From Drosophila miranda (Eukaryota > Arthropoda > Insecta > Diptera > Drosophilidae): a stretch of DNA of 64,000 bases. The position numbers and the translations under genes were made by a program. Within the stretch, counting starts at the first letter, position 1; each line of letters opens with the position of its first letter. The stretch covers positions 11,408,001 to 11,472,000 of the forward strand of contig NC_046675.1 in the NCBI RefSeq assembly GCF_003369915.1, in the 5' to 3' direction. Below the pieces are notes generated by a model that worked only from the letters and a program-made list of their open reading frames with translations, was not told the DNA's origin and made no database searches. Below, in pieces: positions 1-11,120 of this stretch.

Positions 1-3000
1 ACTTGATGCAGGCCAACAGCAAGTGGAATGTCCGATTCGGCGCAAAGGTGTTTCACAAGCTTGTTTCGGTGGTGATTTGTGGCAATAGGGAGGACACAGC
101 TTCCCGGCGGCAACTGGTGGCGAATGTTCTCGTTTGCGTGCAACTGCACCAGCGAAAGCTTTCCGGCGCTGATGGAAAGTACCTGCTTGAGCAGCTTTGG
201 TGTCTCAGTTTGAGTCGCGACCGTCAGCCATATGTGGCGCAAATCCTGCTGCATCTGTTTGACGACTTTCTTGCGAAGCTGGGAATCGAGTTTTGCCAGA
301 AGCTTTTCGACATCATACAGAATTTATTGCAATCGGACACGCGTGAAGACCGCAGGTCTGCCTGCTTTATCATGCGAAAGATTCTAGAGATTGATGAGGC
401 GCACGCTGGCGATGGACAACCAAAGATACTCGATCGACTGCAGTGCAGTGAAAGAAAGTGGTCCGCCTATGTGGACATTATGGAGAGCCTAGAAGAGCAG
501 CAGTCCCACCTGGTGCTGCCCACTCTGACTACTCTGTTGCCGCGTCTGGCCCTGAAGTCGTCCGACGTGAGCGATGATTGGGAGGGCTGGTTGCGCATCT
601 TGTGCATCCGTCTCCTTCAGGATAACAATATATTAGTGTTGAAATGGACACTCAAATACTTCCTCACTAAGCTGAGCCTCTTCTGGGTAGTTAGTACCGA
701 TCTGGTCTATGAGTTTTTGGCGGCCACCAACAGAACGCAGCTCTTCAATTGGGAGACCAAAGACCGCCTGTCGGAGAAGCAGACAAGGGAGTTTATGGGA
801 GATCTGAGCTCTGAAGTATTATTGGAGTCACTGGTACAGATTCCCTGGCACTGTGTCCCATTGCTTCATTGGTTGCGGTGCATACATCCGGATCAGATGT
901 CACCTGTTGCCAAGGATTTGCTCTTCAAGCTGTGCGCTCGAGTGCGCATCTTGCAGAATCCCGCACTGAGAAAGCTAATAAACGAGCGGGTGATTTTCCT
1001 CTTCCATGTAAGTATCGTAACCTATACCAGACCTTGACACTAGAGCTGTATACATATATGTTTTACAGGACACTATCGAGAGCCTGAGCTTGGGCGATTA
1101 CATGATTTTTGTGGAGTCGCTATTTAATACCAGCGATATATATATGGACCACGTTCGCTTGACGGACAAAATCAGCAAATGTAATAACTTTGGGGCCCAT
1201 CTGCCGTACTTCAGCAAGCGCTGCTATGAAATTGTCTCGCAGCACTGCCCAGATTGTAATCTGTTGCAAGCATTTTTGTGGCAATTACAAACCGTTCCCA
1301 AGGCGCAGCACGGCTGGTGGCGCCTTGTCCCTGTTTTCCTAGACTGCGACTTCTCCGATTTTCAGGAAGAGTACGTGAGCTACTTTTCTGTGTATGGTTT
1401 TGATCCACTATTGATCAAACCCGGGGCCATGAGTCTCACACAGATGCAGGAGCATTTGCTCGAGAAGTTCAACTGCGAGTCAAGGGACGAGAGGTCGTAT
1501 GTGCTCGAACAAAGTGTGGATCTCTTTGTAAGAATCAACTTTACCAATTGGCGCCAGATCGAACAGATGAACTTAAGACCCCTGGATCTTTTGGATAGGG
1601 GCAGCCAAGAGACATTTGCCCTTCTATGCTGGCTATTGGCATGCCAGGGAGAGCGATTGCCAGACGATGGCGTCATATTAGCAGCTCTGGTAGCCCGTTT
1701 GGCCATCTGCAACAAGGCCAAGGCGTAAGCATTGAGTCTGAAGCATTGTTTCCAGTTGATTTTACTCATAGTTTGGGTTTCAGCAATTCCTTTGTTCGAT
1801 ATATTCTCAAATACGCGGTTGCCTACTTGAAGCAAGAAGAATATGAGGAATTCGTTAAGGATTTGCTGCAGCAGCGGCCGAGTTGTCTCGAAGCATTCGA
1901 GAACTTTACATTGCCGATGCCCCTGGTCCTGGGACAATTGCTTAATGGAGAGACCACTACAGGAGATGCACGGTGAGAGCAAAGACTTGTGATAATGGCA
2001 GAGCGTACAACTCTAAATATGTGTATATTCTATTAAAGCATTGAGGCCGCCCAAGTCTACCGTTTCGCGAATGTCTTTGATGAGGATGCCTTGAGTCGAT
2101 CGAGGTTTTTAAGCACCGCATTCCACCTACGTGACGAGTCTCGCGATGTAAACGGACTGTTCCAGGAACTGCTGTGGGCCAACAAGGAGCTGTCGGCCAA
2201 AAAGCCGCGCTACTTTGAAAACTCCAAGGAGCACAGAACTAAGATGCGCATTTGCAAGGCTCTGCTGTTTCTGGGCTCACCCGACCTTGTAAAGTGGTCC
2301 GATCTACTGTGGGAGGCACTCTTGTCGCCCAATGACCAACTCAATATAAGCTACATGTTCGAGTGCCTGGTGTCTAATATTTTGCCAGGCATCGATCCAC
2401 TATTGGATAAGCTATCGCTGTTCCCGGACCTCACCCCCGGTAAACATTTGTCGCTCACTAGCGTGGTGCATCTGTACTGCATGGCCAATTGGGAATCCCT
2501 AAAGCCAGAAGATTTGGATGCCATTTTTACGACACTCTTACCGCTCACCATGGGCGCCCACTTTCAAACCCGTGTGCTTGCCCAACTGGTTCTGCACAAG
2601 CTGGCGGTAAAGTGCGAGCAAACCGGGTAAGGCACTTCAGAACATATCGAATGCAAGAAGTGCTTAATAATTTCATTTTACAGCATTCATAAGCCCATAG
2701 CTGTTGCCCTGAAGATTTCGATAGAAACTACGTTGGGCGGCAAGTTCGAAGAACTGGGAAAGGAACCACGTCTCATGCTATCTCTTCTAATGAGGAGCCA
2801 GAAATTAAATCCCTGTTTTGCGGCAGAAGCCATCCTTTATATGACAGATGCACCGTTCGATGAATGCATAAGATCTTCAGTGCCCGCTGGAACTTCAATG
2901 CTTGAGGACGCGCTTAGAGCCATTCGTTCGTTCTTTAAAACGAAGAAAGCTGGATCACTGGCTGAGCCGACATCGCTGGAAGGTTCCATCAACGGCAACG

Positions 3001-3663
3001 TGCAGAGAAAAATGAATCCGATTGGCGATATATATCCCAACACTGATTTGGTCACAACGTGTGCTGTAGACACAAACAAGCAACTGGTTGTAGTGGCTTC
3101 CCTGATCGATAAGCTGCCCAATTTGGGCGGTCTGGCGCGTACCTGTGAGGTCTTGGGTGTTCAAACATTGGCTTTGGGCAACAAGGCCCAAACGGGAAAG
3201 AGCGACTTCACCAACTTAAGGTTAAGTTTATAGCTAAGCACACCCATGGTATATGCGGATCTAATGCATATTTAAATTTCAGCATGACTGCTGAGAAGAC
3301 GCTGAACATTATCGAGTTGAAGCCCAGTTGCATTGCTGCATTTCTGATGGAAAAACAAATGGAGGGCTTTAGAGTTGTCGGGGCCGAGCAGACCGCTCAC
3401 AGCGTTAGCTTTGCCAACTTTAAGTTCCCCAAAAAGTGTGTCCTACTGTTGGGGTGAGTTATTTCTGATCGGGTATCGCAATCACAATATAATCCCATCG
3501 CTTCCATCGTTTCAGGCACGAAAAGCATGGGATACCAGCGGATCTAATTGGTTTCCTGGACTATGCCGTGGAAATACCCCAATTCGGAGTGGTGCGCTCT
3601 CTCAATGTCCATGTCACAGGGTCACTATTTATATGGGAATATTGCAAGCAGCATTTTTTCTAA
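1..3663 (+). CDS. TARBP1-like SPOUT (SpoU) RNA 2'-O-ribose methyltransferase, 5' end outside window
   Basis: Coding exons are 1-1007 (frame from base 3), 1069-1724, 1784-1972, 2039-2626, 2684-3220, 3283-3453 and 3516-3663, all joined by GT-AG introns that keep one frame; 1,097 residues are visible and the gene starts upstream. The long N-terminal part is helical, alpha-solenoid-like sequence with no motif I can name. The C-terminal 150 residues are a SpoU/TrmH domain: motif 1 [14 protein letters not shown], motif 2 [14 protein letters not shown], and motif 3 [20 protein letters not shown], which carries the conserved Arg-Ser-Leu-Asn-Val. These form the knotted AdoMet site of the family. Human TARBP1 methylates the 2'-OH of G18 in some tRNAs; the same role here is inferred from family membership. 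The stop follows motif 3 closely, as in TARBP1. Nothing looks broken. Confidence 0.9.
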
Positions 3664-4293
3664 AGAATAGGAATGTCTAGTTAATGTCTCAAGATACGTT
3701 TTTTTGTAGTGCCCGTTGCAACTTTGCCCGTTGGCAAGTTAGCCTCATATGAGCATTTATAATGCCAATATATTATCATACATATTCCAGTAGTAGTAGT
3801 AGATTCGATTAGCCGCTTGAACAGAGTTATAAATCAGTAAAATTGAAAATGTAGAAGCATATCTCGCTCGCAACCGTCCGTTTCGGTCACTGATCGATTT
3901 CAAATTACGAATTTAAACAATATTGTTGAAGGCGAATACGCACGTCCCGCTTGCAAGACAAATAATGTCTTATCCACTGCTTTTTTCCCGTTGAAAATAA
4001 TATTTAGCATATTACACACACTCAAAATGTCCAGTGTTGAATTTATGCAGGCTCTTCCGCTTTGGCTCTGCTTGGACCCGTGCATTTGCACAATTGGCTA
4101 ACATATTACACATATATTACACATATATCCTTACTTGTTCTCGTTCCAAAGTTAAATAAATAATTAAAATAAATGAAAATGTCTACCTAGTTGTGCCATA
4201 TCTAAGGACAGTGTTGGTAGGCGGTGTAATCGATGTTCGCCAGCCCTGGACAGCTGATAACAACAACAAGTAAATAAATAAATTGTATATAGG
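3664..4293. other. intergenic: 3' UTR of methyltransferase gene and 5' region of BESS gene
   Basis: AT-rich, with no convincing ORF. A cluster of AATAAA-like sequences lies near 4153-4175 (TTAAATAAATAATTAAAATAAAT), but it is close to the next gene, so the real poly(A) site of the upstream gene is uncertain. The stretch just before 4294 (CAGCTGATAACAACAACAAG) resembles a fly 5' leader. Confidence 0.5.
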
Positions 4294-5425
4294 ATGAGTT
4301 TGTCCGAAAATACTTCCGTCATAGAATGGTAAGCCGAAAGATTGATAGAGATAACTTCAGCTTGAAATATGTGCAATCAATTACAGGAAGGAGGGCAGGG
4401 TGAAATCGGTACGAAAGATCAAACAATCCGTTAAGCAGGAAAACGACAAGAAGGTTGGAGGCGCTGGCGCCGGAAAACCAAAGTATAATCAAAGGTTTTG
4501 CGAGAAGTGGCTAAACCTATTCGAGCCGTGGTTGAAACGTTCCGACGATGATCCGAATAAGCCCTTCTGTCAAGCCTGCCAATGCCGCCTGGACTGCAAT
4601 CGATGTCATCTCGTCCGGCACGAGCGAACCACGAAGCACAAGCGAAATCTGGAGGCCCTGATTACCAAAGGCGAGGGAGCGATACGAAACGAGTTGACTG
4701 TGCGGCAAGAACGGAGTAAATACTTTCAGATGCGGCCCATGCAAGTGCTCAAGCAGGCATCACCTGCAAAGTCTGATGTGAATGAACCTGATCACCTGGA
4801 AGCTGTGTCTCCGGAACCTATCGCCACCACCGTGCACGTAATAACCACCGAAATCGATGCATTACCAAGTGGTATTGATCACGCGAGTCACAGCATCACG
4901 TGTCCCGTCTCCAAACAAGAAATTCTATCAGAGTCGGAGGCAAACAACAAGCCAAATGTCGAATCTCATTCGGGAATTCTGCAAGAGGCCAATGCGTTGG
5001 GGACCGACTCGGCGATGACCACAAAGCGCACCACCGGCTCTTCCGCATCTAATCAGGAGGGTCTCAAGCTGCTGATGCAAATTCATCAGGATAAAAACGA
5101 GCTGATGGAATCCTTCCGTGAACTGATGGGGAGCAGCCAGTCGACGCACCCCCCGCCACCCAAGGAGAAAAACCACGTAGACCTGTTCTTCGAGAGCGTC
5201 AGCTCCAGTGTGAAGGCTCTGTCGCCGAAGCTTATGGCGGAAGCCAAAATGCGCGTCTCGCAGCTCATTTGCGAGCTGGAGCTGCGGGGCCTTAATGATA
5301 ATAGTACAAACGGGGATGTCATTGAGATGCCCCTGGAGACGCCACCAGCTAGCTTGTATCTGCTCAGGCAGAGCAGCAGTGGATGTGCTGTGGTGCAGCA
5401 ACCACACTTTGATGGCCTCAGCTGA
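4294..5425 (+). CDS. zinc-finger plus BESS-domain nuclear protein
   Basis: Two exons, 4294-4328 and 4387-5425, encode 357 residues. The start is the ATG at 4294; its 35-nt exon splices in frame (MSLSENTSVIEW joined to KEGRVKSVRK). Residues about 40-90 hold a C2H2/BED-like finger with W-x(6)-PWL before FCQAC and spaced histidines (HLVRHERTTKH), a layout like the fingers of Su(var)3-7. The C-terminal third holds a BESS motif (VDLFFESVSSSVKALSPKL then AEAKMRVSQLICELE), a protein-interaction domain of Drosophila nuclear proteins. A chromatin or transcription role is inferred from this domain pair. The next gene downstream is a shorter BESS protein that looks like its tandem paralogue. I cannot assign a D. 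melanogaster gene name with confidence. Confidence 0.85.
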
Positions 5426-5646
5426 AATGTAACAGAACAATAAAAAATAGCTCTAATTTGTAATTTCAATTTTGAAATATATTTAAATACCGATATTTGC
5501 CGATTGTCTAGTGGAAATCGAGTGACGCACATCACTAACACTGGCGGCTTTATTGTAAACAATTGCCCGATTTGAGCGATTTAAAAAAAAAACCTCCCAA
5601 TTAGTGGAAAATATCCACTCAAGACGCCAATTAACCAAACAGACAA

Positions 5647-6299
5647 ATGTGGAATAGCCACATAACAATAAAGAACGAGGAAAACATATTGGAAGAGGCA
5701 TACACCATCGCCGAAGCCGATGTAAAGGTTTGTTTAGAGTATTATTGTTGACTTCGTTGGGAAGCTAGCTAATATTCGTTTACTTGCAGCCGGATTTAAC
5801 CAAACAGCCTCGAATTCAACGCTTCGCCATGCCCCTGAAACGCCAATTTCTGCCGTACATGAAGCCAGCGCCACAGAATCGAGAGGAGCTGCTACAGAGC
5901 ATTACGCATAACCGTGAGCAACTGGCAGCCTTCTTTCAGAATGTGTCGCCAGTGTCGGCATTCTGTCAGCGTCGGCAGACTGATTGTACTGTTGCAGCTG
6001 TACCCACATCAATTAGTGAACCCCCTGCGCCCGTGCAGCAACGCAATAGCTACGATTTGTTCTTTGAGAGCGCCTGCATCAGCGTCAAGGGCCTGCCGCC
6101 GAAACTGGCAGCCGAGGCCAAGAGTCGTATTTCCCAGATCATCACCGAGTTCGAGATCCGTGCCATTTCCGAAGAGGAAGCCAAAGTCGAGGCACAAACA
6201 AGAGCTGCCATCGGGGCCAGAGATCCTAGCCATGCACGTACAGTAGGTGGGGAGTTATCTGTACGTAAACGTTCAGCCATGTTTCACACTTCAGAGTAG
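5647..6299 (+). CDS. short BESS-domain protein, tandem paralogue of the preceding gene
   Basis: Exons 5647-5727 and 5790-6299 encode 196 residues, starting MWNSHITIKNEENILEEAY. The C-terminal half carries a BESS motif (SYDLFFESACISVKGLPPKL then AAEAKSRISQIITEFEIRAI) closely matching the upstream gene in both sequence and position. The segment before it, LLQSITHNREQLAAFFQN, also matches the region before the BESS motif upstream. No zinc finger is present. The gene starts 221 bp after the stop of its neighbour, on the same strand, which supports tandem duplication with loss of the DNA-binding half. It may act as a partner or competitor for BESS-mediated contacts, but that is only inference. Confidence 0.8.
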
Positions 6300-6424
6300 G
6301 GCTGTTAGTATTTAACACTTGTTTATCCAAATTCAACAACAAATTTAAAATTATATGCCCCCGTGGGCAATCATTTGATCGCGCTTTGGTCTATAATTGC
6401 ATACAGAAAATACAGAAATTCAAG

Positions 6425-9400
6425 ATGGTCCGAAAGCTGAAAGTGTGCATCATTGGTTCGGAGGGCTGGTAGGTGGACATAGTGTTTCTGGCTAATATCG
6501 ACTATAGCGCTCCTATTTCAGGGGCTCGGCAATTGCAGCCTCTGTGAGCAAGAATGTTCAGCAGAAAGAGGGCTTCGACAGCCGTGCACACATCTATGTC
6601 TATGACGAGCTGGTTCACAACAAGTACCTATCTGAGGTGATTAACAACTGCCACGAGAATATCAAGTATCTGCCTGGCATTAGGCTGCCAAACAATTTGG
6701 TGAGAGAGAGAGAGCTACAGCCGCTGCAGCAATCGGCAGGTCAAATTAATAAATTTATTTATTTGCAGATTGCAGTAAATGATATTTTGGCGGCTGCACA
6801 GAATGCCGATATCATTATCTTTGCCACACCACAACACTTTGTGAAATCGTATTGCAATATATTGGCCGGCCATGTGAAGAAGACCGCCATTGGCCTGTCC
6901 ATGGTCAAGGGACTGGCTCACGTTTGGGATGGCGAAATCGATCTGTTCTCGAACGCGATTAGCAAGCATCTGGGCATACCGTGCTACTCGATGATGTCGG
7001 CCAAAAGCGCCATAGAAATGGCCCAGGGCAAGCTCTGTGAGATTACCATTGGATGCAACAATGAAGATGATGCGCGGCTCCTGATTAAGGTGCTTCAAAC
7101 CGAAAACTGCAGGGTGATTACCATCAACGACGTTGATGGCGTGGAATTGTGTGGCACGCTGAAGGACATCATTGCCTTGGGTGCGGGTTTCGTTGATGGC
7201 CTGAAATTGGGCGAAAATGCTCGCGTAGCTGCCATCCATCTGGGTATCAAGGAGATGATGCGCTTCACAATGGCCTTCTTCCCTTCCGCCAAAATGTCCA
7301 CATTCTTTGAGAGCTGCGCTGTGGTGAACTCGGTGGCCTCCACCTATGGTGAGTTACACAGTTACAGAGCCGGAAAGGCCACTAATATTTCCTTGTACGT
7401 TTATGTCCTGTAGTCGATAAGAATGTCACCTTTGCCAAAAGTTTTATCACTTCTGGAAAGACAATTCAGGAGATTGAGGCCACTCTCTTAAATGGCCGCA
7501 AACTGCTCGGTCCCTTGATTGCCGCCGGGCTGAACGACTTTCTGGAGGAGGAGAACATGCAGGATGAGTAAGTAGCTTCGAATGGCGCCCAATTGAACCA
7601 CACTTAACCATCACGAACACCCACAGATTTCCCCTTTTTACGGCCATACACCGAATTTGCCAGAACGAGGTGGCCCCGCATACAATTCTGGAAACTCTGC
7701 GTACTCACCCCGACTTGAGGTATGCGTACTACCTCATCATAGGTTGACTTGAGGCATGACCATCTTATCCCATATCCCTTGCAGCGACTCATCCTTTTCA
7801 CAATTCATCTCCGAAGAGAGTAGCATTGATGACGGTTTGGAGAACGTATCGGAAGATCTGGTTGAACCTTTTTCGGCCTTGGAAAAGGCTCTGAATAAGA
7901 TAGAAAAAAAGAAAAGCTTTCGGGAATTGCCGGAGAACGGCAGCTGGAATCCGGTCTATAATGCAAACAAAGCCAAAAAACACACACTGACAAGTCCCTG
8001 GCAAGTAAATGAGAAGGAGGGCCTACAGATAAGTGGTTGGCTGGAGTCCAATGACTCCAGCCAAGCCACCGTTGCCTCCGGGACTCAGGGCTCAGGAGAT
8101 AACGACAGCATCGTTGGCTCCACGTCGGGGTCCGATGATTGCCGATGTACTGAGAATGCCGATGCTGAAAATGTTCCAGATAAAGTCAAGAAGGACTTGC
8201 CTGTTGACAAAACTTGGCTAAGGGATCAGCCACCACCAGTGATAATTGGGAGCGACGGTAAAGGCTCCACCAAACCGCCATACCAGGATTCTAATATGAC
8301 AAAAGTGGACGCTGTGGACGAAGGGACGTCTTCGCAGAAGACTAAAGAATCCATGGAGAAGCGCTCTAGGCCATTCATCAACACATTCCAGGGCCTGAAT
8401 ATAAAGTCCGTGACAGGTAAACAAAAGGAGTCAGCTTCATCAGGAAAGGGTGAAGTTTTCCCTAATAAACTAACAAAGCCACCGTTGTCCTACACTAAAG
8501 ACATACGGCGAAAAATCGAAAGCTTCACCTCTCAGAGTAAAGGAGATTTTACGCCGGAGTCCAAGAAGAAATTAAACGACCAAAACACCAACACCGATAT
8601 TGATAAGGCAACAAAAGGGGAAAATTCGATGATGAAGGAGAAGGATCGTCAACCTAAGCCGGAAAATCAAACGGAAAACGCTAATTTGAAGCAAGCCGAG
8701 ATATTGGAGCATGACCAGACCAAGAATTCTCCTAAAGTCCCCTCAGAGAAGGAGCCAAAACGTGGGCCTGAACATAAATTTGTTTTTGAAAGTCTGGAGG
8801 ACAAAGAACGCTTCGAGTCAATAATAAAGCCCAGGACAGAAAGGCTATCCAGAGCAGATGACTCTGAGAACATGAAACAGTATAAGCAGACTTTGACATA
8901 TATGCTTACCCATAACCCAGTACAGAATCTTGAGGTTTCCGCAGTAGATAACCAGCTGGAAAAGGCAAATGTGATTAAAATGTCAGATTCCACAGGGAAC
9001 AAGGAGGTACCCATGAAACATAAGCCTTACAGCCTGACAGAAGAATCATTTAGGAAGTGGAAGCAAGTGGAAGCGGAAGAAAGACCACCGAAACACTTAC
9101 AGGCTGAGGATAATATTTATCTAAGTGTTGAAGAGATGGTCAGACGTGAAATGGAGCTTGAAAAGGCAAAGGACAAGGCGGTACCCAGGGAAAATAATCA
9201 AGACAGCCTGGCAGAAGAAAAATTTGAAAAGTGGAAGGAGGTGGAAGCGGAAGCGGAAGAAACAGAACCGAAACACTCACAGATTGAAGAGAATATGTTT
9301 CTTAGTGCTGAAGAGATCATCAGAACTGAATTGGAGCACCATCGAAAGCAGGAACTCGAGACTGCAGAAGAGAAGGAAATTAACAGGGTTCTGCTGAACG

Positions 9401-11040
9401 ACGTAGAAGAAGGCAAACCGGAAATGATCACTGAAGATGAAGAAATGCTTAAGGAGCTGGACAAGAGGCAGGTGCTGGCAGAAGAGCGGGAGAACGATGT
9501 TCAGAGGCAAGCAAAGAGTGGCGCGAAGAAGCCACACCAGAGCCTCGATGAGGCCAATTATCGTTTCTTTAGCAACGAAAAGAAGGATGGCCAGTGGAAT
9601 ACTCCGACTCCAGGCAGCACGGGCGATCACGAATGGGACTGGCTGCAAAACAAAGAAAATCCAGAAACCGAAAACAAGAAGAATGGGCGTTTTTTGGAGT
9701 ATGACGTGAACAAGAAGAATGCCCAAAGGAAGCTCGAGAAGCTCAATAACCTGCTGCAAGAAGTGTTCCACAAACAGCAGCAAGAGGCAGATGCTAGGCT
9801 CGAGGCTTCTGGAAATTCTGTCGAGAACTACGAATCCGGCGAGACTGCCCAGAAGAAACGCGATGCTCAACAGCCACAGACGCCGGTGCCAAAGCCGGGG
9901 CCAGTCCCGGCGAAGGCTCCTCCATCGAAGCGACAGAAGATTCCGGAAGGCTCGCCCCAGTTTCAGGGTACGCCACGTACGATTCCACCTCCATCGCCGC
10001 AGACACTGCCACTGACTCCACAGGAGCAGCAGCCACTGCGCAAGGACTACCCCATTCAGTTCGAGGCTGGTGAGGAGCAAGCATCGTCACATCAAGCTGA
10101 TGACAGTTCGAAGGCCCCACCAACAACCAGAGAAGCATCCAATCCGCCATCACCAAGCGATCAGCAAGTCACAAAAAAGATGGAGGCTCCAATAATTGAA
10201 GTGAGAAAACACATGCCGCATTTCCTGAAGAGAGACACACCGAAACCACCCCCCAAAAAGGTAAATAGTCCACCAAATGTAGTGAAAAAGTACGAGCCTC
10301 CACCAAACATGAGGAAAGCGAAGCCACAGTCGGATCAGGGTCAACGGGAGAACCCTTATGAAGTGGTGGAAGATCCAAGGTCCACAACCGAAGAGCGAAA
10401 ACCTCTTCCTAAGGACAACCCGCCATCGACAGCCAACACGGAGAAACCTGATGGCCAGGAAACCCAGAAGGAGTCCCAGCCACTGAAGGCAGATGAAGTG
10501 ACCGAGAAGCTGAGAAGCTTGCTGCGCAAGGATCAGGACAAGAAAGTAGGCTACAAGGGTAAGAATCCCTTCATCAAGGAGCCAGACCTGCAGTCCAAGC
10601 CACCGATGGATACCAGTCTCGAGCACGACCTTGCGAGGTGGAGGTCTGACGGGAGTCAGTCGCGTCGCAAGGTGGTGGTCAAGCCGCCCTTCAATCCCCC
10701 ATTCAATCCTCGTGTCCGCAAACCGGGTCCACCCTTCGACGGTCGAGATCGAGAATACCACACCGTGCCAGCGAACTATCGTTTTGTGCCTCGTATGACC
10801 TGGCCCTTGGCGGGGCTGAAGTCGAAGGAGACCCAGACCACGCTCAGAACTGGCAACCAGGCTAATCATTTGGCCATTATGGTCCGCGGCCCCCGACAGA
10901 TGCAGCTCATATCGCCCCCGACACTAGAGGTGCCATTGGGGCTGTTCCCTCGCTACCCATCATTTAACAAGCTCCTCTGCGCCGTCCAGCTTGGATTACT
11001 GGCCTCTTTCCTGGCTCGCTATAGAAAAGCCAATAGGTAG
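6425..11040 (+). CDS. glycerol-3-phosphate dehydrogenase-like protein with a long low-complexity C-terminal extension
   Basis: Exons are 6425-6468, 6522-6699, 6769-7348, 7414-7567, 7627-7719 and 7785-11040; all junctions are GT-AG and in frame, giving 1,434 residues. Residues 1-350 follow the NAD-dependent GPDH fold (KVCIIGSEGWGSAIAASV, LSMVKGL, GTLKDIIALGAGFVDGL, ending PLFTAIHRICQNEVAPHTIL). The two catalytic-type lysines remain, but other active-site positions differ: GSEGWG replaces GSGNWG in the NAD loop, Asp replaces the Asn after the second Lys, and the RNR substrate-phosphate segment is missing. It may be a pseudoenzyme. The last exon then runs on for about 1,085 residues rich in Lys, Glu, Pro and Gln, with a 58-residue tandem repeat and a hydrophobic stretch (LLCAVQLGLLASFLA) just before the stop. 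The 69-nt intron 6700-6768 is stop-free and could be retained in frame. D. melanogaster Gpdh2/CG31169 is my best guess for the orthologue. Confidence 0.85.
9001..9354 (+). repeat. tandem 174-bp coding repeat (two copies) in the GPDH-like extension
   Basis: Copy 1 starts at about 9001 (AAGGAGGTACCCATG) and copy 2 at about 9175 (AAGGCGGTACCCAGG). The encoded 58-residue units align along their length: SLTEESFRKWKQVEAE against SLAEEKFEKWKEVEAE, then KHLQAEDNIYLSVEEMVRRE against KHSQIEENMFLSAEEIIRTE. The period is a whole number of codons, so the frame is kept. Confidence 0.8.
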
Positions 11041-11120
11041 ACGAGATCCGAACTGAAGCCAGCGAACTCTTACCAAACAAAGTTGAAACTTATATACAAT
11101 TATCTTTAATTATTTAACCA

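Noticed and set aside
9277-10869. Long minus-strand open frames opposite the GPDH-like tail
   Set aside because: They are shadows of the Lys/Glu/Pro-rich coding strand. They give Leu/Arg-rich strings with no start context or splice sites.
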